Origin: Gemmatimonadales bacterium
GTDB lineage: Bacteria > Gemmatimonadota > Gemmatimonadetes > Gemmatimonadales > GWC2-71-9
Assembly: GCA_011772755.1 (NCBI GenBank)
Contig: WVYX01000244.1
Coordinates: 15,960-79,959, forward strand
DNA length: 64,000 bases
Reading direction: 5' to 3'
Shown here: piece after piece, positions 19,222-28,747 of the stretch
Numbering within the stretch: the stretch's first letter is position 1
Layout: each line of letters opens with the position of its first letter
Program-made: the position numbers and the translations under genes
The notes under the pieces: generated by a model
Database searches by the model: none
The model's input: only the letters and a program-made list of their open reading frames with translations
Told to the model about the DNA's origin: nothing

Positions 19222-20420
19222 TAGCGCACCACTCCGTGTCGCTTGAGAATCTCCAAGGTCGCCTCGACGGGCAACGCCTCCACCGTACCCCGATGCCCTT
19301 TGACCGTTGTTGCCATGAAGAGGGAGTTGTAAATGGCTTCCTCCGTGGCCTCGATCACCGCTTGGAACAGGGGACTCATGCGGTTGTTACTCACGATTGG
19401 CACCGATCCGATCTGGGACACCGGAACGGTGGTGAAGGCGATCACGTAGTCACCCGAGCCGTTCGTCATGGAACTCCCTGTCCGCGCGAGACCAGCCAGC
19501 GCGCGGCGCGCCAGCCGCTCCAGGTTGCGGTGACTCAAGGGCGCATCGGTGGCGACCACGATCATGATCGAACCGTCAGCAAGGTCGGGGTCACCTTCCA
19601 CCTGCCACCCACTGCCCGCTGCAGCCCCCCCAGCCCCTGGTACCCGACCCCTGAGATAGTGCCGCCCCAGCTCCTGTCCGACGGGAGCGCCGGCAATGGT
19701 AAGCACGCCACCATAGTTCGATTGGACCAGCACGCCAACCGTCCAGCCTCCCAGATCCGACGGCAGCCTCCGGCTCGAGCTGCCAATGCCGCCCTTCCAC
19801 CCGAAGGCCGTCGTGCCCCGCCCTGCGCCAACGCTTCCTTGCTCAACCGGGCCTTCCTTGGCAGAGCGAATCGCGCCCAGGACGTCGTCCTGAGTGATGG
19901 GACGCAGTCGAATGTGGCTGAGGTATCCATCGTTCGTCTCCCCGACCACGGCATTGGCCGACCGGACTCCCTCGTTGCCGGGAAGCGATAGCAGATACGT
20001 CAGGACGGCGTCGGCGGCCCGAGGGACGCAGAGGGTGCAGGTGAGCACCACAGGAGATTCGAGCTCTCCCAGCTCCTGCACCTGGGTGAAACCCACCAGC
20101 TTGCCGAACCCGTTGCCCACCACCACGGCGGCCGGGACCTTTTCGCGGAAGACGTTCTCACTGTGGGGAAGGATGGCCGTGACGCCGGTGTTGATGGAGT
20201 CACCCCGGGCGATAGTGACCTGGCCTACGCGCACCCCCGCCACATCGGTAATGGCGTTGAGCGGACCCGGCGAGAGAATCCCGACGACAACGCCTAGCTC
20301 TCGGGCGGTTGCTCGTTCTTGCGCCTCGAGCGGGGCTCGCACCAGCACCAGGGCGGCGACCAGACAAAGGACCAACCCTGCTCGCATCGTTGCTCCTCCA
20401 GGAGGCAAAGCCCGGGCCAT
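19221..20420 (-). CDS. P1-family (DmpA-like) peptidase
   Basis: ITDVAGVRVGQVTI, VVGETNDGYL, GRGTTAFGWKGGIGSSSR. Confidence 0.88.
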   Translation of the reverse strand: MARALPPGGATMRAGLVLCLVAALVLVRAPLEAQERATARELGVVVGILSPGPLNAITDVAGVRVGQVTIARGDSINTGVTAILPHSENVFREKVPAAVVVGNGFGKLVGFTQVQELGELESPVVLTCTLCVPRAADAVLTYLLSLPGNEGVRSANAVVGETNDGYLSHIRLRPITQDDVLGAIRSAKEGPVEQGSVGAGRGTTAFGWKGGIGSSSRRLPSDLGGWTVGVLVQSNYGGVLTIAGAPVGQELGRHYLRGRVPGAGGAAAGSGWQVEGDPDLADGSIMIVVATDAPLSHRNLERLARRALAGLARTGSSMTNGSGDYVIAFTTVPVSQIGSVPIVSNNRMSPLFQAVIEATEEAIYNSLFMATTVKGHRGTVEALPVEATLEILKRHGVVR

Positions 20421-20510
20421 TACCGCCCGGTCGGTTGCGTGCGGCTCCAGAAGAAACTACCATGCCGAAGGAGTCGGAACCACCGCCACTTTTTGATAAC
20501 TGAGGGCACC

Positions 20511-21839
20511 GTGTCCTGGGAGTATGCGCCGGAGTTCGACGCCGCCCATCGCGCCGCGCTGCAGAGTGGGAAAAGCCTAGTCTACGTATCCCCTCCGGTG
20601 GGTTGGGCGATCCTGCCACTCCTGCGGCGGCTGTGCCGCACCGATGGCTGCGGTATCCAGACACTAGTGCTCGTCCCCGATCTCAGCGAAGCAGCCGATC
20701 TCTCGGACCAGATCAGGTCACTCGAGACGCTCCGCCCGGTACACGTGGCCAGTGGGCTGGCTCGCACGGGTCGGCTGGTGAAGGCGGGGCGGGTGCGCAC
20801 CTTGCTGGCGACACCCGCCGACGTAGTGCAACTGCTGGCGCGCTCGATCGTCAGGCTCGAAGCGCTATCCCGCGTGGTGGTGCTCTGGCCGGAAGCCCAG
20901 TTGCTGCTCGGCGCCGCCGAGTCGATCGACACCGTGCTGGCCGAATGCACCGGCGTGCAGCGGCTGGTCGCCACCGCCGACGTGTCGGCGGTGGACGACT
21001 TCGTTGAGCGACATGCGCGACGCGCCCCCAGGGTCACGGCTGCGAGCATACCAGAAGCACCGATCGGGCCGGCGCTCTACGCGCTCGTCAGCCGGCAGCG
21101 CCTGCAGTGGGCGGTCCGCGCCACCCTCGACAGCCTCGATCCCACCTCGGCCCTCATCTGGGACCCTGGTCCCGCTCCGGAGGCCCGCTGGTCCGAGCAT
21201 GCCTTGGACCCCAACGTGCGGTTCGGAGCGGATCCCAGTTCAGAGCCCGTAGACTTGGCGCTGGCGGTGGAACTCCCCTCCGCTGAGGTACTCGGGGCAT
21301 TGCTCGGCGCCGCCCGCAAGGTGGCCGTATTCGCACGACCGGCTCAGCTGTCGTATCTCCGCCGCCTGGCCCGGCCCCTGGAGGTCTTGCGTCTGCCTCA
21401 CGAGGCCGACCGAGCACGAGACCGTCTCACAAGGTTCCGAGAAGCCGTTCGAGGGCAGCTAGAAGAGAGTGACTACTCACATGACCTCTTGGCGCTGACC
21501 CCACTATTTGATGAGTACGATCCGGCGCTGGTGGCAGCGGCCCTGCTGCGGGCCCGGGAGCCCGAATCGGCCCCCCAGCCGTCTGCTCCCGTGGCGGTCC
21601 CCACCTGGGTTCACCTCCACCTCAACGTGGGCAGGCAGGACCGGGTCCGGACGGGTGACGTGGTGGGTGCTCTCCTCAATGCGGTGGGACTATCGAGGGA
21701 CCACATCGGACGGGTGGAAGTGCGGGAGAGCTTCACGGTGGTGGAGGTACGCGAGGAAGCCGCACACCGGGCGCTCCAAGGGCTGCAGGGCGTGCCGCTG
21801 CGCGGACGTACCGTGGCCGTCCGGTTCGATCAGCGATAG
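20511..21839 (+). CDS. DEAD-box-helicase-like protein with eroded motifs plus DbpA-type RNA-binding domain
   Basis: C-terminal VHLHLNVGRQDRVRTGDVVGALLNAVGLSRDHIGRVEVRESFTVVEVREEAAHRALQGLQGVPLRGRTVAVRF (DbpA RBD-like). The core reads like a helicase but lacks GKT and DEAD. GTG start inferred. Confidence 0.7.
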   Translation: MSWEYAPEFDAAHRAALQSGKSLVYVSPPVGWAILPLLRRLCRTDGCGIQTLVLVPDLSEAADLSDQIRSLETLRPVHVASGLARTGRLVKAGRVRTLLATPADVVQLLARSIVRLEALSRVVVLWPEAQLLLGAAESIDTVLAECTGVQRLVATADVSAVDDFVERHARRAPRVTAASIPEAPIGPALYALVSRQRLQWAVRATLDSLDPTSALIWDPGPAPEARWSEHALDPNVRFGADPSSEPVDLALAVELPSAEVLGALLGAARKVAVFARPAQLSYLRRLARPLEVLRLPHEADRARDRLTRFREAVRGQLEESDYSHDLLALTPLFDEYDPALVAAALLRAREPESAPQPSAPVAVPTWVHLHLNVGRQDRVRTGDVVGALLNAVGLSRDHIGRVEVRESFTVVEVREEAAHRALQGLQGVPLRGRTVAVRFDQR

Positions 21840-21851
21840 GGCGCCTTCAGC

Positions 21852-21960
21852 GGGCAATTGGCAATTGGCAATTCGCACTTCGGGCGGCCGCTGGAAGGAC
21901 CACCGAATTGCAAACTGCTAATTGCTAATTGCAACAAGCAGCGGCAAGCGGCTGACTGCT
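21852..21960. repeat. Period-7 A/T-rich word array with inverted arms between convergent genes
   Basis: ggcaatt ggcaatt ggcaatt cgcactt cgggcgg ... aattgca aactgct aattgct aattgca acaagca gcggcaa gcggctg actgctt. Confidence 0.8.
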
Positions 21961-22244
21961 TACCTGTTCAGCGCGTCTTTCAGCGCCTGCCCCGCCTTGA
22001 ACGCCGGCAGGGTCGCCGCCGCGATCGGGATCGTGGCGCCTGTGCGCGGGTCTCGACCGGTCCGGGCAGCGCGCTTGCGGGCCACGAACGATCCGAATCC
22101 GGTGATCTGGACGCGGCCGCCTGCCTTCAGCTCCTTGACGATGAGACCGTCATCGCCGAACAGCGCCTCCACCGCCCGTCCTGCGTCCGCTTTGGACAGA
22201 CCTGTCTGGGACGCGAGCGCATCAGTCAATTCTGTCTTGTTCAC
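21960..22244 (-). CDS. HU-family DNA-binding protein
   Basis: VNKTELTDALASQTGLSKADAGRAVEALFGDD...ITGFGSFVARKRAARTGRDPRTGATIPIAA; GTG start. Confidence 0.93.
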   Translation of the reverse strand: MNKTELTDALASQTGLSKADAGRAVEALFGDDGLIVKELKAGGRVQITGFGSFVARKRAARTGRDPRTGATIPIAAATLPAFKAGQALKDALNR

Positions 22245-22419
22245 CCCTGATACCCCTCTGCGTAAGATTAGGAGAGCTACGCGTGAGTCGGCACGCCGGA
22301 CGCCAGCCGTCCGCCGCCGGCAACTAAGTAAGGATGCGTGACCGAGATTGGCAAGCGCCTTGCCGCAGCTCCGCGCTGGCGATACCCTCTCCGGCCTCCG
22401 GCAGCGAAAGGCCCGCCAC

Positions 22420-23022
22420 ATGTTGCACAGCCCACGCCCCGGCTGGATCGAAGTCATCACGGGCGTCATGTTCAGCGGCAAGAGTGAAGAACTCATTCGC
22501 CGGGTCCGGCGGGCCGTCATCGCTAGGAAGAGCGTCCAGGTCTTCAAGTCCCACCTGGACGACCGCTACAGTGTCTTCACGGTCACCACCCATGACGGGC
22601 TGTCGGTGGAGGCCCAACCCGCGGACTCGGCGGCTGAGATCATGCGGCAGGTACGCCCCGAGACCGAGGTCGTTGCCATAGACGAGGCGCAGTTCCTCGA
22701 TCCGGGCGTCGTCGACATCTGCACCGCCCTGGCCCAGCGGGGGGTTCGGGTGATCGTGGCCGGCACGGACACCGACTTCCGTGGCGAACCGTTCGGCCCC
22801 ATCCCCGAGTTGCTGGCGGTGGCCGAGGTCGTGGACAAGCTCCACGCCATCTGCGTCCGCTGCGGCAACCCCGCCTGCCGCAATCAACGCCTCATCGACG
22901 GCAAGCCCGCCCGGTACGACTCGCCGACGATCATGGTGGGTGGAAGCGAGGCGTACGAGGCTCGCTGCCGCCACTGTCACGAGCTGCCCACGGTGGACGA
23001 GGATCAGACGAGGTTGTTATGA
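22420..23022 (+). CDS. tdk: Thymidine kinase
   Basis: [67 protein letters not shown]. Confidence 0.93.
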   Translation: MLHSPRPGWIEVITGVMFSGKSEELIRRVRRAVIARKSVQVFKSHLDDRYSVFTVTTHDGLSVEAQPADSAAEIMRQVRPETEVVAIDEAQFLDPGVVDICTALAQRGVRVIVAGTDTDFRGEPFGPIPELLAVAEVVDKLHAICVRCGNPACRNQRLIDGKPARYDSPTIMVGGSEAYEARCRHCHELPTVDEDQTRLL

Positions 23023-23160
23023 GAGCGATTAGCAGTTTGCTATTAGCAGTTTGCGGAAAAGGGCGTGCGGCCGACAGCGTCCCATTCCAGAGGCAGCCAC
23101 GAACTCCAGACTGCGAATCGCAAACTGCTAATTGCTAATCGCTACTCGCTAATCGCTCCC
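23023..23160. repeat. Period-7 word array with inverted arms in the tdk-coaE spacer
   Basis: gagcgat tagcagt ttgctat tagcagt ttgcgga ... aatcgca aactgct aattgct aatcgct actcgct aatcgct c. Confidence 0.85.
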
Positions 23161-23161
23161 G

Positions 23162-24424
23162 ATGCTCAACGTCGCGCTCACCGGTAACGTCGCCTCCGGC
23201 AAATCCATCGTAGCCCGGCATTTCGCGGAATGGGGCGCCACCGTCATCGACGCCGACGAGCTGGTTCGCGAGGCACAGCAGCCGGGTTCGGAGACCCTAG
23301 CCGCCATTGTCGACCGCTTCGGTCGAGACGTGCTCTGCCCAGATGGGTCCCTGGATCGCGGCGCCCTGCGACGCAAGGCGATGGGAAACGAAGAATCCCT
23401 CGCGGCACTGAATGCCATCGTGCATCCCGTGGTGCAACAGCGCCGGGCGGAACTCGCCACTGCGACCGCTGCTCGTGGCGACTGCGTGCTGGTGAACGAC
23501 ATCCCGCTGTTGTTCGAGGTGCTCAACCCGGACGACTTCGATCTCGTGGTCCTGGTAGATGCGCCGGTCGAGCTGCGCCACCGGCGCCTAACCACGCTCA
23601 GGGGCATGCCCGCGGAGGAGGCCGATCACCTCATTGCCGCCCAGGCGCCGACCGACCGGAAGCGCGAGCGCAGCGATATCGTGCTCGACAACGCAGGTAC
23701 GCTCGCCCAACTGGAAGATGCTGCGCGGGGGGCTTGGCGGTCGATCCGGGCCCGCGCTGCCGCCCGACTCGCTGGCCGCGGCGGGCCGCTCCTCGCAGTC
23801 ACCGCGCATCCGGATGACGCCGCGTTCGCCATCGGCGGAACCTTGGCACGGTACGCCGATGCGGGCATCGAAACGCACCTGGTGTGCGCGACAGCTGGTG
23901 AGTCTCCGCGTGAGCTGAGTGAGGATGCCTCGCTCTTGGGGCTGACCGGAACCGTCGGCCTCGGGTACTCAGCCGGCACGCTCGAGTCCCACGACGCGTC
24001 GGCCGTCAACGCCCTGGCCCACGCCATCCGGCGGATTGCGCCAGCCGTGATCGTCACGTTCGGCGCCGACGGCGGCAACGGGCATCGCGATCACGTCGCT
24101 GTCCACCAGTGGACGCACCAGGCATCGTCCCAGGCGCGCTCGGCGTGTTCCCTATTCTATGTCGCCTATCCCGAACCGGTGGCACGACGCATCTCCAGCA
24201 GACTCCGCGGTACGCCGGACCGGCAACTCGCCGCTCGCCTCGACGTGCGACCCTGGCAGGATGTGAAACGCGCCGCCAACGCCGCGCACGCCTCTGGCGA
24301 TGCACCGTTCGACCTCGACGACCCGTCGGCGAGCCCGCCGATGGAACGAGAATGGTACGCCGCCGAACGCGCAGCTATTGGGCTCGAGACAGACCTCTAT
24401 CAGGGACTCGAACGGCGCGGTTGA
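23162..24424 (+). CDS. Dephospho-CoA kinase / PIG-L (LmbE) deacetylase fusion
   Basis: N-terminus MLNVALTGNVASGKSIVARHFAEWGATVIDADELVREAQQPG...VHPVV (CoaE); C-terminus LLAVTAHPDDAAFAIGGTLARYADAGIETHLVCATAGESP...GHRDHVAVH (PIG-L). One uninterrupted ORF. Confidence 0.88.
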   Translation: MLNVALTGNVASGKSIVARHFAEWGATVIDADELVREAQQPGSETLAAIVDRFGRDVLCPDGSLDRGALRRKAMGNEESLAALNAIVHPVVQQRRAELATATAARGDCVLVNDIPLLFEVLNPDDFDLVVLVDAPVELRHRRLTTLRGMPAEEADHLIAAQAPTDRKRERSDIVLDNAGTLAQLEDAARGAWRSIRARAAARLAGRGGPLLAVTAHPDDAAFAIGGTLARYADAGIETHLVCATAGESPRELSEDASLLGLTGTVGLGYSAGTLESHDASAVNALAHAIRRIAPAVIVTFGADGGNGHRDHVAVHQWTHQASSQARSACSLFYVAYPEPVARRISSRLRGTPDRQLAARLDVRPWQDVKRAANAAHASGDAPFDLDDPSASPPMEREWYAAERAAIGLETDLYQGLERRG

Positions 24425-24485
24425 CATGCCGTGGGCACCCACATAACCTACGCCTCGCCACTCGTCCTTGAACAGCGGAACAGGC

Positions 24486-24875
24486 ATGTCGGAAGTTCCC
24501 GAGAGTCTACATTATACCGAAGAGCACGAATACGTTAAGCCGACTGCGGACGCCAGCATTGTACTGGTGGGTATCACCGACTACGCCCAGGGAGAGCTGG
24601 GCGACGTCGTATACGTGGACTTGCCCGAAGTCGGAGCCAAGTTCAGTCAGATGGACGTCTTCGGTACTATCGAAGCCGTCAAGGCCGTCTCCGACCTCTT
24701 CTGTCCGGTAGCGGGAGAAGTGACGGAGGTCAACGAGGCTCTCGAGGGGGATCCCGGGCTGGTGAATCGCGATCCTTACGGCGACGGGTGGATGATCAAG
24801 CTGCAGGTTCGCAATCCTGAGGATCTCGGCCAACTGCTGACGGCAGCGGATTATTCCTCACACATCGGGGAATAG
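24486..24875 (+). CDS. gcvH: Glycine cleavage system H protein
   Basis: [10 protein letters not shown]...[25 protein letters not shown]...[21 protein letters not shown] with lipoyl-lysine context. Confidence 0.97.
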   Translation: MSEVPESLHYTEEHEYVKPTADASIVLVGITDYAQGELGDVVYVDLPEVGAKFSQMDVFGTIEAVKAVSDLFCPVAGEVTEVNEALEGDPGLVNRDPYGDGWMIKLQVRNPEDLGQLLTAADYSSHIGE

Positions 24876-24916
24876 CAGCTGGCCGGAGGGACCAACGACG
24901 AGACCGGTACACTTAC

Positions 24917-24939
24917 ACGCCCTGGGTTCCCCGGGGCGT
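24917..24939 (+). terminator. Strong hairpin between gcvH and gcvP (attenuator or terminator candidate)
   Basis: acgccctggg-ttc-cccggggcgt: 10-bp stem with one G-T wobble, 3-nt loop, then ttg. Confidence 0.45.
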
Positions 24940-24964
24940 TTGCATGCATAGGGTAGTCGACACG

Positions 24965-27865
24965 ATGAATAGTCAATCACAGTTCACACATAGCGACGAC
25001 CGCTTCGCATCGCGTCACCTCGGCCCCCGTCCCAACGACATCCGGGCCATGTTGGAGACACTGGGATACGAATCGCTGGACGCGCTGATCGACGCAGCAG
25101 TACCAGAGGACATCCGACTCGAGCGACCGCTCGACCTCCCCCCTGCGCTAGGCGAGTACGAGGTCCTCAAGGCGATTCGGAGGATTGCGTCGCGCAATCA
25201 AGTCTATCGCTCCTACATCGGCATGGGATACGCCGACTGCATCGTACCACCGGTGATCCAGCGCAACATCCTCGAGAACCCAGGCTGGTATACCGCCTAC
25301 ACGCCGTACCAGGCGGAGATTTCGCAGGGGCGCCTCGAGGCATTGCTGAACTTCCAGACCATGATCTGCGACCTCACCGGCCTGGAGATTGCCAACTCGT
25401 CCCTCCTCGATGAGGCCACGGCCGCCGCTGAAGCCATGACGCTCACCCTCGCCGTCACCAAGCCAAAGGGGACGCCGGTCTACATGGTGGACGAGGGCTG
25501 CCATCCGCAGAACATCGCCGTCATTCAGACCCGAGCAGAGGCCCGTGGCATCGAGGTGGTCGTCGCCAATCCCCACGAGTTCAGCTTCGGTTCCGGGGTA
25601 GTAGGCGCGCTGGTTCAGTACCCGTCGACCGAAGGACGGATCGACGACTACCGCGCTCTCTGCGACCGGGCACATGACGCCGGCGCCCTCGTGACCATGG
25701 CGGCCGACCTACTGAGCCTGGCCCTGATCGTCCCTCCCGGCGAGCTCGGTGCAGACGTCGCGGTGGGCAACACGCAACGGTTCGGCGTGCCGATGGGATA
25801 CGGCGGACCCCATGCTGCGTATTTCGCCACGCGGGAAGCCTACAAGCGGCACGTGCCAGGGCGGATCATCGGGGTCACGCGAGATGCCGCTGGCCGGACC
25901 ACGTTTCGCATGGCGCTCCAGACCCGGGAACAGCACATCCGGCGCGACAAGGCTACGAGCAACATCTGCACCGCTGAGGTGCTGCTTGCGGTCCTGGCGG
26001 GCATGTACGCCGTCTACCACGGCCCAGATCGCATCAAGCGCATCGCCGAGCAGGTGCACCAGCGCACTACGGTGCTGGCAGAGGCCCTGCGGAGGTTGGG
26101 CTACACCCTCGTCCACGACGCTTACTTCGATACCGTGGCGGTCGATACCGACCCGTCGCAGGCCGCGCGGGTGCACCAGGCAGCACGGCGACACGAGATC
26201 AACCTGCGGGCGGTCTCACCCACCCGCATCGCCGTCGCCCTGGATGAGACGACCTCGCCGGACGACGTGGCAGACCTGGTCGCCGTGTTCGCCCTGGGTG
26301 AGCCGGTGGATTTCGCCGTCGGCGATCTGGTAGATACGGTCGCGCCTGCGATCCCCGAGGCGCTCATGCGAGACAGCCCGTACCTGACCCATCCAGTTTT
26401 CAATCGGTACCACTCCGAGACCGAGATGCTGCGGTATCTGAAGAGGCTGGAGGATCGGGACATGTCGCTGACCTCGACGATGATCCCCCTCGGCTCGTGC
26501 ACCATGAAGCTCAACGCCACCACCGAGATGGTGCCGGTGACGTGGCCGGAGTTCGGCGGGCTGCACCCGTTCGCGCCCCGGGAGCAAGCCAGCGGCTACA
26601 CTGCGCTGTTCGAGCAATTGGAGGCGCAGCTTGCCGAGATCACGGGATTCGCGGCGATCTCGCTCCAGCCGAACGCCGGCGCGCAAGGCGAGTTTACCGG
26701 TCTCCTGGTGATCCGGGCGTATCACAGAGAGCGGGGTGAGGGACACCGGAACGTGTGCCTCATTCCGCAGTCGGCCCACGGCACGAACCCAGCGAGCGCG
26801 GTCATGGCCGGCATGAAGGTGGTGGTGGTGCGCACCGACGAGCAGGGCAACGTGGAGATGGCGGATCTTCGGGAGAAGGCAGAGGCGCACCGCGACGCCC
26901 TCGCCGCCTTGATGATCACCTATCCATCCACCCACGGCGTGTTCGAGGCGACCGTGCGGGAGATCTGCGAGATCGTGCACGCCAACGGCGGCCAGGTGTA
27001 CATGGACGGCGCCAACATGAACGCGCTGGTCGGCATCTGCCGACCCGCTGAGATCGGGACCGACGTCATTCATCTCAACCTGCACAAGACGTTCGCCATC
27101 CCTCACGGCGGTGGCGGTCCAGGCATGGGACCCATCGGCGTCGCCCCCCACCTGGCGCCGTTTCTGCCGGACCATCCCGTGGTATCACTCGGGATTGAGC
27201 GGCCGTGCGGTACCGTCTCCGGCGCGCCGTGGGGCAGCCCCTCGATCCTGCCCATCTCGTGGATCTATGTGGCGCTGATGGGTGCCGACGGACTCACCGA
27301 GGCCACGAAGGTGGCAATCCTCAATGCCAACTACATCGCCAAACGCCTCGAGGGATACTTCGATCTACTGTACGCCGGGCGAAACGGCTTGATTGCCCAC
27401 GAGTGCATCATCGACACTCGTCCCTTCAAAGCGTCCGCTGGCGTCGACGTAACCGACATGGCCACGCGGCTCATGGATTACGGGTTCCACGCGCCGACCG
27501 TTTCATTCCCCGTTCCCGGCACCATGATGATCGAGCCCACGGAGAGCGAATCGAAGGAGGAGCTGGATCGCTTCTGCGACGCGATGATCGCGATCCGCGA
27601 GGAGATCCGGGAGATCGAGGAGGGGCGCGCCGATCCGGAGAACAACCTGCTCAGGAATGCCCCACACACCCTTGCTGATCTCGTGGCCGACGACTGGGAT
27701 CGGCCCTATTCGAGGGAGCGTGCGGCGTTCCCTACGGCGGCGACCCGAGAGCACAAGGTGTGGCCACCGGTGGGCCGGGCGGATGCAGCGCATGGGGACC
27801 GGCACCTGATCTGCACATGCCCGCCACTCGAAGAGTACGAAGCCGTCGCCGAAGGAGCGGCGTGA
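24965..27865 (+). CDS. gcvP: Glycine dehydrogenase (decarboxylating), full-length P protein
   Basis: [68 protein letters not shown]. Confidence 0.97.
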   Translation: MNSQSQFTHSDDRFASRHLGPRPNDIRAMLETLGYESLDALIDAAVPEDIRLERPLDLPPALGEYEVLKAIRRIASRNQVYRSYIGMGYADCIVPPVIQRNILENPGWYTAYTPYQAEISQGRLEALLNFQTMICDLTGLEIANSSLLDEATAAAEAMTLTLAVTKPKGTPVYMVDEGCHPQNIAVIQTRAEARGIEVVVANPHEFSFGSGVVGALVQYPSTEGRIDDYRALCDRAHDAGALVTMAADLLSLALIVPPGELGADVAVGNTQRFGVPMGYGGPHAAYFATREAYKRHVPGRIIGVTRDAAGRTTFRMALQTREQHIRRDKATSNICTAEVLLAVLAGMYAVYHGPDRIKRIAEQVHQRTTVLAEALRRLGYTLVHDAYFDTVAVDTDPSQAARVHQAARRHEINLRAVSPTRIAVALDETTSPDDVADLVAVFALGEPVDFAVGDLVDTVAPAIPEALMRDSPYLTHPVFNRYHSETEMLRYLKRLEDRDMSLTSTMIPLGSCTMKLNATTEMVPVTWPEFGGLHPFAPREQASGYTALFEQLEAQLAEITGFAAISLQPNAGAQGEFTGLLVIRAYHRERGEGHRNVCLIPQSAHGTNPASAVMAGMKVVVVRTDEQGNVEMADLREKAEAHRDALAALMITYPSTHGVFEATVREICEIVHANGGQVYMDGANMNALVGICRPAEIGTDVIHLNLHKTFAIPHGGGGPGMGPIGVAPHLAPFLPDHPVVSLGIERPCGTVSGAPWGSPSILPISWIYVALMGADGLTEATKVAILNANYIAKRLEGYFDLLYAGRNGLIAHECIIDTRPFKASAGVDVTDMATRLMDYGFHAPTVSFPVPGTMMIEPTESESKEELDRFCDAMIAIREEIREIEEGRADPENNLLRNAPHTLADLVADDWDRPYSRERAAFPTAATREHKVWPPVGRADAAHGDRHLICTCPPLEEYEAVAEGAA

Positions 27866-28719
27866 CCAGGAAGGTGGTCGGACGGTCGGACGGTCGGACG
27901 GTCGGTGGAATCGCCGAATCAACTCGCCTGCTGACCGCCAGACCGCCGGAGCGCCAGACCGCCGTTGATTGGTACCTCATTGTCGACCCCGTCGGCCGCT
28001 CCGGTGCCGAGAACATGGCGATCGACTACTCCCTACTGCGCAACGCACAACAGGGAGTTGCCTTTCTCCGTCTGTATCGGTGGATGCCCCCCTGCCTGTC
28101 CTTCGGGCGAAACGAGCCCGCCCGCACCCGATACGACACTGACGCGATCGCGCGACTGGGCCTCGACACGGTGCGCCGTCCCACAGGCGGGCGGGCGGTA
28201 TGGCACGACCGCGAGGTCACCTACGCGGTCGCCGGCCCCACCAACATGTTCGGATCGCTGCGAGAGGCGTACATTAGGATTCACGGCGTCCTCGCCGCAG
28301 CCTTGCGCAGACTGGGCGTGCCGGCGGAGCTCGCTCCGCACCCCAGGACTCGGGCAATCACGCCCGATGGCGGCGCCTGCTTCGCGTCGCCTGCAGGTGG
28401 GGAAATCGTGGTGGGGGGCCTCAAGCTCGTGGGCAGCGCGCAAGTACGCGAGGCTAGCGCGCTCCTCCAGCACGGTTCGATCTTGGTCGAGAACGGCCAG
28501 GACGTGGTGGCCCGGATCACCCGGGGTCGCCGCCGCTCCCCTGCGGCGACGTCCCTAACAGCCGCGCTGCGGCGTTCCGTCAGCCTCGAGGAGGTGAGCG
28601 ATGCCATCGTGGCCGAAGCCCGACAGTACTGGAAGGGCGCGTGGCAAGATGGGATGGCGTGCTGTACCGCTGATGCAATCGCGCGGTTCCAGGATCCAGC
28701 CTGGACCTGGCGCCGATAG
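27862..28719 (+). CDS. Lipoate/octanoate protein transferase, LipM-like
   Basis: [57 protein letters not shown], Cys and GSAQ..LLQHGSI context. GTGA overlap with gcvP stop. Confidence 0.8.
   Translation: MTRKVVGRSDGRTVGGIAESTRLLTARPPERQTAVDWYLIVDPVGRSGAENMAIDYSLLRNAQQGVAFLRLYRWMPPCLSFGRNEPARTRYDTDAIARLGLDTVRRPTGGRAVWHDREVTYAVAGPTNMFGSLREAYIRIHGVLAAALRRLGVPAELAPHPRTRAITPDGGACFASPAGGEIVVGGLKLVGSAQVREASALLQHGSILVENGQDVVARITRGRRRSPAATSLTAALRRSVSLEEVSDAIVAEARQYWKGAWQDGMACCTADAIARFQDPAWTWRR
27876..27967. repeat. Period-8 word array with inverted arms in the 5' end of the LipM-like ORF
   Basis: ggtcggac x3 + ggtcgg (27876-27905), then ctgctgac cgccagac cgccggag cgccagac cgccgttg (27928-27967). Confidence 0.85.
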
Positions 28720-28747
28720 GCGGAGCCGCCGCACACGGCGGCGATCG

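Noticed and set aside
21852-23160. CRISPR array
   Set aside because: Repeat units are 7 nt with no spacers of 25-45 nt and no cas genes nearby.
26216-27175. 319-aa minus-strand ORF opposite gcvP
   Set aside because: H/R/D-rich mirror of gcvP codons; no recognisable domain.
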